NCBI RefSeq assembly: GCF_900107935.1
Contig: NZ_FNVG01000007.1
Coordinates: 1 to 64,000, forward strand
From: Vibrio hangzhouensis
GTDB lineage: Bacteria; Pseudomonadota; Gammaproteobacteria; Enterobacterales; Vibrionaceae
Length of the DNA stretch: 64,000 bases
Direction: 5' to 3'
Shown: piece by piece, positions 59,508-64,000 of the stretch
How the letters are laid out: every line of letters begins with the position of its first letter
Numbering within the stretch: the stretch's first letter is position 1
Notes under the pieces: generated by a model
What the model saw: only the letters and a program-made list of their open reading frames with translations
Told to the model about the DNA's origin: nothing
Database searches by the model: none
Translations under genes and position numbers: made by a program

Positions 59508-59759
59508 TTGGTTGTACCTTTTGTCGAGCAATTTGTGCCTATCGATGCTATCTATGGAGTGCTAGAACAGTTTGTAAATCGTCAAACTTTATTTTGTATC
59601 GCTTCGAATGCACCACATGAAAAAATGGCGGTGACTTTACCGTTAACTAAACTCGATGGCTATTTTGAAAACACTGTGTTCATTGCGCTGGCTGCCAATA
59701 TCACCAGTTCAATCCTGCATTATGTGGACGATCTTCGACAGACCATGACCTTTGTTTAA
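59508..59759 (+). pseudogene. Remnant of a HAD-family phosphatase gene
   Basis: The 83-codon frame contains FCIASNAPHEKM followed by LTKLDGYFENTVF, the motif II region and following helix of HAD-IA phosphatases of the YieH type. The N-terminal DxDGT nucleophile motif and the later Lys and DD motifs are missing. The last 20 residues (NITSSILHYVDDLRQ) resemble the C-terminus of such proteins, so an internal deletion is likely. Upstream, another frame (GLSELLPSYGQHW, from about 59465) may be an earlier part, now out of frame. The start would be a TTG. The stop overlaps the convergent arsenate-reductase fusion by 4 nt. Confidence 0.5.
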
Positions 59760-60505
59760 AGGTGTTTATTGGGGCGATACACTGAACGGTTAAGTAATTG
59801 GCTTGCCGCCAGTATAGGCTCTCGCATGCTCTTTACTGACGCATCCAGAATATCAATGGCCCAAAGAGGCATTTTGCTGGCTATGGAATAAAAAGCCCAT
59901 TGCCCCTTGCGACGGTCAGAGACAATCCCACATGTACGCAGTACACCTAGAGCTCGGGATATTTTTGGTTGTGATTCCTGCAATGCATCGCAAAGTTCGC
60001 CAACACTGAGTTCGACTTCGGTAAACACCATTAAAGTTATCATGAGCCGAGTTTTATCACTCAGGCATTTATGCAGTATCAGTGGGTCAAACTCAGGGTC
60101 GCTGCTTTCACTGTGCACCGTTGCGAACAATTCGATACGTTTTTGCAGATCGTATAATGAGGCTTCAAACGATTCTTCTGATAATGACGTTGGTGAGGGA
60201 AGATCCCAAAAAAGACTCTCTTGCGAATGCTCGAACACACCACACTCTTTTTGTGCCGAAGAGCATAGAGTGATGACGTAATCAAACTGTTGATCGCGAA
60301 ACTCATCAATAGATTTTGAACGTAATGACCTCGTTTGATAACCGGCTTGTTCGAGGGTATTTATGGTTCTGATATCGACCTGACCAGGCTTGCTACCGGC
60401 GCTGAAAGCCTGATAAACATGAGGGTAATCTCTATTAACAATCGCTTCTGCCAGTTGTGAGCGTGCTGAGTTGCCTCGGCAAATAAAGAGAATCTTTTTA
60501 GTCAT
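59756..60505 (-). CDS. LMW-PTP-type arsenate reductase fused to an ArsR-type regulator domain
   Basis: A 249-residue two-domain protein. Residues 1-135 are a thioredoxin-linked ArsC: P-loop CRGNSAR (Cys9 to Arg15) and the redox pair Cys81 and Cys88 in TLCSSAQKEC. Asp101 (WDLP) is the likely general acid. Residues about 141-225 are a winged helix of the ArsR family (LCDALQESQPKISRALGVLRTCGIVSDRRKGQWAFYSI). The classical arsenite-binding ELCVCDLC is here ELSVGELC with only one of the three cysteines. AGAGGAAGCC lies before the ATG. It is divergent from arsR-gapdh-phosphatase-arsJ. It may both reduce arsenate and bind DNA; regulation by which ligand is unclear. Confidence 0.9.
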   Translation of the reverse strand: MTKKILFICRGNSARSQLAEAIVNRDYPHVYQAFSAGSKPGQVDIRTINTLEQAGYQTRSLRSKSIDEFRDQQFDYVITLCSSAQKECGVFEHSQESLFWDLPSPTSLSEESFEASLYDLQKRIELFATVHSESSDPEFDPLILHKCLSDKTRLMITLMVFTEVELSVGELCDALQESQPKISRALGVLRTCGIVSDRRKGQWAFYSIASKMPLWAIDILDASVKSMREPILAASQLLNRSVYRPNKHL

Positions 60506-60587
60506 GGCTTCCTCTGATTGAAGAATCGTGATTGTTGGCTGCGGGTATTATGAAAGTTATTGCGTCTTAAAGAAAGTGCTTTGATTG

Positions 60588-60604
60588 CAGGGCAGACTGC
60601 CCTG
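60588..60604. repeat. Inverted repeat in the divergent ars promoter region
   Basis: CAGGGCA and TGCCCTG with a 3-nt spacer form a perfect 7-bp dyad between the two ars transcription units, about 80 nt from the start of the fusion gene. It could be an operator for the fusion gene, or a hairpin. Confidence 0.45.
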
Positions 60605-60649
60605 AAGCCTGCTCATTGTGAAAGTTTTATGACAAGACGAGAAAGTGCC

Positions 60650-60701
60650 TTGACGATAATGATGTGATGATTAATATATACGCATATCCATATATGAGTA
60701 T
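60650..60701 (+). promoter_or_regulatory. arsR promoter and ArsR-type operator
   Basis: TTGACG (60650-60655) is the likely -35, and TAATAT/AATATA (60672-60678) the -10. ATACGCATAT (60678-60687) and ATATGAGTAT (60692-60701) form a dyad with 9 of 10 matches and a 4-nt spacer, of the AT-rich kind bound by ArsR/SmtB repressors. It overlaps the start of transcription and ends 6 nt before the arsR start codon, leaving a leader of about 20 nt. Confidence 0.7.
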
Positions 60702-60707
60702 TTAAAT

Positions 60708-61037
60708 ATGCTTCCACATGAGTTTTTCAAATTGATGTCTGATGAAACACGTATCCGAACCTTGTTGTGGGTATCTGCTAATGAGGCGGTTTGTGTGAAT
60801 GACCTTGTTGTAGCTTTAGGCGAGAATCAGCCAAAGGTGTCGAGGCACCTTGCGATGCTCAGACAGGCTGGCGTACTCAAAGACACCCGCAAAGGGCAGC
60901 ATGTTTTTTACCGCTTGGCAGAGGGACTGCCTGGCTGGTTATATCGAACACTGAAAGGGCTTGAGCAATCGAACTGCTTGCAAAGCGCCTATCAACTAAA
61001 CTTTAACGAGCTGATGTCGCCATCGAAAGAGGTGTAG
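60708..61037 (+). CDS. arsR: ArsR-family repressor of the arsenic operon
   Basis: A 109-residue winged-helix repressor. MLPHEFFKLMSDETRIRTLL and NQPKVSRHLAMLRQAGVLKDTRKGQ (quoted in part) are typical of ArsR. The inducer site differs from the E. coli type: instead of ELCVCDLC it has EAVCVNDLV with one cysteine (Cys29); the other is Cys90. The ligand site is thus probably different or shared between subunits. The dyad directly upstream suggests autorepression. gapdh starts 47 nt downstream, so it leads the gapdh-phosphatase(-arsJ) operon. The ribosome-binding site is weak (GAG, 9 nt away). Confidence 0.93.
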   Translation: MLPHEFFKLMSDETRIRTLLWVSANEAVCVNDLVVALGENQPKVSRHLAMLRQAGVLKDTRKGQHVFYRLAEGLPGWLYRTLKGLEQSNCLQSAYQLNFNELMSPSKEV

Positions 61038-61084
61038 GGCGTGAGTTCACAACCGAATATATTAAGCAATTAAGAGATTGAGTT

Positions 61085-62089
61085 ATGGCAATTAAAGTCG
61101 GGATTAACGGATTTGGTCGAATTGGTCGTTTAGCACTACGTGCGGCATTCGATTGGCAAGAGCTAGAATTTGTATTGATCAACGATGTCGCTGGCGATGC
61201 AACCACATTGGGCCACCTACTAGAATTCGATTCAGTACAGGGTACCTGGCATCATGGAGTAACCGTTGAAGGTGACGAACTGGTGATCGATGGTAAGCGC
61301 GTCAAAACTACGCAAGAGCGTGACATCGACGCGATCGACTGGTCTGGCTGCGATGTTGTGATTGAAGCGACGGGTGTGCACCGTAAATCCGAGTTCCTAA
61401 ACAAATACCTGGAGCAAGGCGTTAAACGCGTCGTAGTTTCTGCGCCAGTGAAAGAAGAAAGCATTGCCAACATCGTGGTTGGTGTCAACGACAATATCTT
61501 TGATGCTGAAGCACACCGAATTGTCACAGCAGCATCGTGCACCACTAACTGTATTGCGCCTGTGGTGAAGGTTATTCACGAGAAGTTAGGCATCGAGCAA
61601 TCATCGTTTACCACCATTCATGACCTGACTAACACGCAAACGATCCTGGATGCCCCGCACAAAGATCTGCGCCGTGCTCGCGCATGTGGTATGAGCCTTA
61701 TTCCAACAACCACAGGTAGTGCGACAGCCATCGTTGAGATCTTCCCAGAGCTGCACGGCAAGATCAATGGTCACGCGGTTCGTGTTCCTCTAGCTAACGC
61801 TTCTCTGACCGACATTATCTTTGACGTTAAACGTGATACGACAGCAGAAGAAGTCAACGCACTACTGAAAGAAGCGTCTGAAGGTGAGCTGCAAGGTATC
61901 CTTGGTTTTGAAGAGCGTCCACTGGTCTCGATTGACTATCGAGGTGACCAGCGTTCAACGATTGTGGATGCGCAATCTACTATGGTGGTTGGCTCTCGTA
62001 TGGTGAAAATCTATGCGTGGTATGACAATGAAATGGGCTATGCAACGCGCACGGCTGAATTGGTTCGTAAAGTCGGTCTGGCGGGGTAA
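61085..62089 (+). CDS. ArsJ-associated glyceraldehyde-3-phosphate dehydrogenase
   Basis: A 334-residue GAPDH with the NAD-binding [14 protein letters not shown], catalytic Cys152 in ASCTTNC and His179. The usual VHSYTNDQ is here IHDLTNTQ. In the pathway known from Pseudomonas, such a GAPDH couples glyceraldehyde 3-phosphate with arsenate to give 1-arseno-3-phosphoglycerate, which ArsJ exports; so arsenate leaves the cell without reduction. The position between arsR and arsJ supports this role over glycolysis. The next gene begins 2 nt after its stop. Confidence 0.93.
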   Translation: MAIKVGINGFGRIGRLALRAAFDWQELEFVLINDVAGDATTLGHLLEFDSVQGTWHHGVTVEGDELVIDGKRVKTTQERDIDAIDWSGCDVVIEATGVHRKSEFLNKYLEQGVKRVVVSAPVKEESIANIVVGVNDNIFDAEAHRIVTAASCTTNCIAPVVKVIHEKLGIEQSSFTTIHDLTNTQTILDAPHKDLRRARACGMSLIPTTTGSATAIVEIFPELHGKINGHAVRVPLANASLTDIIFDVKRDTTAEEVNALLKEASEGELQGILGFEERPLVSIDYRGDQRSTIVDAQSTMVVGSRMVKIYAWYDNEMGYATRTAELVRKVGLAG

Positions 62090-62091
62090 TA

Positions 62092-62586
62092 ATGATGCAT
62101 CCAACATGGGAACTTAATGTAGATAACGCTGCACTAGTGCTAACGCCTTGTCCTGGAACGAAAGGCACTTCACTAGATGAGTCATTGGCACAACTGAAAG
62201 AGCAAGGGGTGACCATTATTGTTACAGCTCTGGATGAGCACGAAATGATCGCCAAAGGTGTATCTGAACTGGGCCAGAAAGCAAAAGCATTAGGCATGAA
62301 ATGGTTCCAGACGCCAATTGAAGATGATCAGGCTCCTGGTGAGGATTTTGCCGCAGATTGGAAGACGATTGCTCCAGAACTGCACCAGGCAGTGAACGCA
62401 GGGGAAAAGATCGTCATGCACTGCATGGGAGGATCCGGTCGTACTGGTCTCCTGGCGGCCAACCTGTTGCTGGAGAAAGGCTGGGATCTGGAAACCATTC
62501 GACGTGAAGTTCAGGCGCTTCGTCCAGGAGCCTTCACCAAACAACCACAGATTGATTATGTGGAGAAGCTAGCCGCTACATTCTAA
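62092..62586 (+). CDS. Dual-specificity/PTP-like phosphatase in the ars operon
   Basis: A 164-residue cysteine phosphatase of the dual-specificity kind (CDKN3-like). The P-loop is HCMGGSGRTG with His110, Cys111 and Arg117 (CX5R); Asp78 or Asp79 in PIEDDQAP is the likely general acid. It starts 2 nt after gapdh, so the two are coupled, and a hairpin separates it from arsJ. It is not the LMW-PTP arsenate reductase fold. Its substrate is unknown; the place suggests a phospho- or arseno-metabolite, or a regulatory role. Two ATGs are adjacent at the start. Confidence 0.9.
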   Translation: MMHPTWELNVDNAALVLTPCPGTKGTSLDESLAQLKEQGVTIIVTALDEHEMIAKGVSELGQKAKALGMKWFQTPIEDDQAPGEDFAADWKTIAPELHQAVNAGEKIVMHCMGGSGRTGLLAANLLLEKGWDLETIRREVQALRPGAFTKQPQIDYVEKLAATF

Positions 62587-62595
62587 TCACATGGT

Positions 62596-62623
62596 AAAGC
62601 CCTCTTGAGAGGGCTTTTGTTTT
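62596..62623 (+). terminator. Terminator-like hairpin before arsJ
   Basis: AAAGCCCTC and GAGGGCTTT form a 9-bp stem with loop TTGA, followed by TGTTTTG. It would limit transcription of arsJ from the arsR promoter. A TTGACA lies at 62622-62627, but no good -10 follows at 16-18 nt. Confidence 0.82.
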
Positions 62624-62656
62624 GACACACTCATCTTGTTTCTAGGCAGAAGAATT

Positions 62657-63877
62657 ATGTTGTCTAACCTGAGCAAAAGCGTTCGCCAGTACATGCTGGT
62701 TACTTTTAACTACTGGAATTTCACCATTACAGATGGTGCGTTACGCATGCTGGTAGTGCTCTATTTCCATGATCTCGGCTACAGTACACTGGCCATTGCT
62801 TCGCTGTTTTTGTTCTATGAGTTTTTCGGAGTGGTGACCAATCTGATAGGAGGTTGGTTAGGGGCTCGTCTGGGGCTGAACCGAACGATGAACATTGGAC
62901 TCGGCATGCAGATCTTTGCTTTGCTGATGCTTGCGGTTCCCACGGCGTGGTTGACCATTCCTTGGGTAATGGCGGCGCAGGCGCTATCGGGGATTGCCAA
63001 AGATTTGAACAAAATGAGCGCAAAAAGTGCCATTAAAACTTTGGTCCCGAATGAGCAGCAAGGGGCGCTTTATAAGTGGGTTGCTATTCTCACTGGCTCC
63101 AAGAACGCGCTAAAAGGGGCTGGATTCTTCATTGGTGGTCTGCTGTTGTCAATTTTGGGTTTTCAGTATGCCGTTGCGGCCATGGCGGCCGTGCTGACAC
63201 TGGTATTTATTGGCAGTTTGCTAAGCCTGGAAAGTGATATGGGGAAAGCGAAAGCAAAACCCAAGTTCAGGCATATCTTTTCGAAATCAGAGAGCATTAA
63301 CATTCTATCCGCGGCACGTATGTTCTTGTTTGGCGCTCGTGATGTGTGGTTTGTGGTGGCACTACCGATTTATCTTGGAACGGTATTTGGCTGGGATCAT
63401 ACGTTAGTCGGAGGGTTTCTGGCACTCTGGGTGATCGCCTACGGATTTGTACAGGGTGTCGCACCCAAGATTACAGGCAAAGCGCAAGGGAAAGTCCCAG
63501 ATGGTAGCGCGGCGATGTGGTGGGCACTGGCATTGGCAGTTGTCACGGGGGTTATCGCTTATAGTGTACAGATGCAGTGGTATCCACAAGGGGTGATCGT
63601 CGTTGGGTTACTGATTTTTGGTGCTATCTTTGCGGTCAACTCATCTTTGCACAGTTATCTGATTGTCAGTTATGCCAAAGGTGATGGAGTGTCTATGGAT
63701 GTTGGTTTTTACTATATGGCCAATGCGATGGGGCGTTTAATTGGTACCGTACTCTCTGGGTGGGTTTTCCAAGTGGCTGGCTTAGCCGCTTGCATGTGGG
63801 TATCGTTCGCCTTTTTGGTACTCACGACCATCATTTCTATTCGCCTACCGGGTGCGCCGAAAGCTGTCGCCGAGTAA
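62657..63877 (+). CDS. arsJ: Organoarsenical efflux MFS transporter ArsJ
   Basis: A 406-residue major facilitator protein with about twelve hydrophobic segments. The beginning (SVRQYMLVTFNYWNFTITDGALRMLVVLYFHDLGYS, in part) and the segments KDLNKMSAKSAIK and GARDVWFVVALPIYL are typical of ArsJ. ArsJ exports 1-arseno-3-phosphoglycerate, which then breaks down to arsenate outside. The start is ATG at 62657 with AGAAG upstream; a TTG 21 nt earlier is less likely. It is the last gene of the cluster, partly separated from the phosphatase gene by a hairpin. Confidence 0.95.
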   Translation: MLSNLSKSVRQYMLVTFNYWNFTITDGALRMLVVLYFHDLGYSTLAIASLFLFYEFFGVVTNLIGGWLGARLGLNRTMNIGLGMQIFALLMLAVPTAWLTIPWVMAAQALSGIAKDLNKMSAKSAIKTLVPNEQQGALYKWVAILTGSKNALKGAGFFIGGLLLSILGFQYAVAAMAAVLTLVFIGSLLSLESDMGKAKAKPKFRHIFSKSESINILSAARMFLFGARDVWFVVALPIYLGTVFGWDHTLVGGFLALWVIAYGFVQGVAPKITGKAQGKVPDGSAAMWWALALAVVTGVIAYSVQMQWYPQGVIVVGLLIFGAIFAVNSSLHSYLIVSYAKGDGVSMDVGFYYMANAMGRLIGTVLSGWVFQVAGLAACMWVSFAFLVLTTIISIRLPGAPKAVAE

Positions 63878-63897
63878 CTAATGGTCAAAGGGAAGAG

Positions 63898-63927
63898 TTA
63901 ATCGTCAAAAGACGATTGATTCTTTTT
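63898..63927 (+). terminator. Terminator of arsJ
   Basis: AATCGTC and GACGATT form a 7-bp stem with loop AAAA, followed by GATTCTTTTT, 20 nt after the arsJ stop. Confidence 0.78.
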
Positions 63928-63961
63928 GGGTTCAGACGTACATTAATCGTCAAAATACGAT
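63898..63961 (+). repeat. Imperfect 19-nt direct repeat after arsJ
   Basis: TTAATCGTCAAAAGACGAT (63898-63916) recurs as TTAATCGTCAAAATACGAT (63943-63961), 18 of 19 identical. The first copy forms the arsJ terminator stem; the second lies just before the next gene and can form a shorter stem. Confidence 0.85.
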
Positions 63962-63973
63962 AAAGGATAGCTT

Positions 63974-64000
63974 GTGACGAATTGTAGTGTTGATAACGCC
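63974..64000 (+). CDS. Possible start of the next gene (partial)
   Basis: AAAGGA at 63962-63967 is followed, 6 nt later, by GTG and nine open codons to the end of the window (TNCSVDNA after the start). The ribosome-binding site is good, but the fragment is too short to name. Confidence 0.35.

Noticed and set aside
59756..60505. Two separate genes (arsC and arsR) on the minus strand
   Set aside because: The reading frame is continuous across the linker, with no stop and no internal start with a ribosome-binding site that I could see, so a fusion is the simpler reading.

Overview
The window reads as chromosomal DNA of a Vibrio species (Gammaproteobacteria, Vibrionaceae). The main reasons are a LuxR/HapR-type quorum-sensing master regulator with a Qrr-pairing-like leader, the petABC-sspAB block, a pilABCD type IVa pilus cluster beside coaE-zapD-yacG, a three-lipoyl-domain aceF, and gene orders shared with enterobacteria (ffh-rpsP-rimM-trmD-rplS with ypjD and corB; tolC / nudF-yqiB-cpdA-yqiA-parE; can and yadGH). 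Most of it is core housekeeping sequence: dense genes, short gaps and clear intrinsic terminators. I saw no rRNA, tRNA, CRISPR array, insertion sequence or prophage.

Layout. 1-5.4 kb: a CPA1 antiporter and, divergently, metH behind a MetJ operator. 5.4-11.4 kb: corB and ypjD (minus strand), then ffh and rpsP-rimM-trmD-rplS. 11.4-17.4 kb, minus strand: yacG, zapD, coaE, then pilD, pilC, pilB and pilA. 17.7-19.3 kb: nadC and ampD, divergent. 19.6-26.9 kb: PdhR operator, pdhR-aceE-aceF and lpdA. 27-28.6 kb: the luxR/hapR gene and hpt, divergent. 28.7-33.2 kb: carbonic anhydrase divergent from a SulP transporter, then ABC exporter yadGH. 33.2-37.6 kb: glnE and hldE. 37.7-46.2 kb: tolC divergent from nudF-yqiB-cpdA-yqiA, then parE-parC. 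46.2-50.7 kb: degS, degQ, zapG (minus) and zapE (plus). 50.7-56 kb: rplM-rpsI, petABC, sspAB. 56.3-58.8 kb: an unrecognised 43-codon membrane-peptide gene, a GntR-family regulator and pykF.

58.8-64 kb is the accessory part. A gene-poor stretch with the remnant of a HAD phosphatase gene is followed by an arsenic cluster. A LMW-PTP-type arsenate reductase fused to an ArsR domain lies divergent from arsR-gapdh-phosphatase-arsJ. In the known GAPDH/ArsJ pathway, GAPDH makes 1-arseno-3-phosphoglycerate and ArsJ exports it. The Cys-X5-Arg phosphatase gene, set 2 nt after gapdh, and the ArsC-ArsR fusion without the classical arsenite-binding cysteine cluster are the least explained parts and the best candidates for new biology here.

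Other items worth attention: the small membrane-peptide gene at 56.36 kb; a possible structured small RNA or attenuator just upstream of parE; a terminator-like hairpin lying inside the predicted sspA leader; and an inverted repeat bracketing the tolC/nudF promoter region. All functions are inferred by reading the sequence and recalling protein families; no searches were run.
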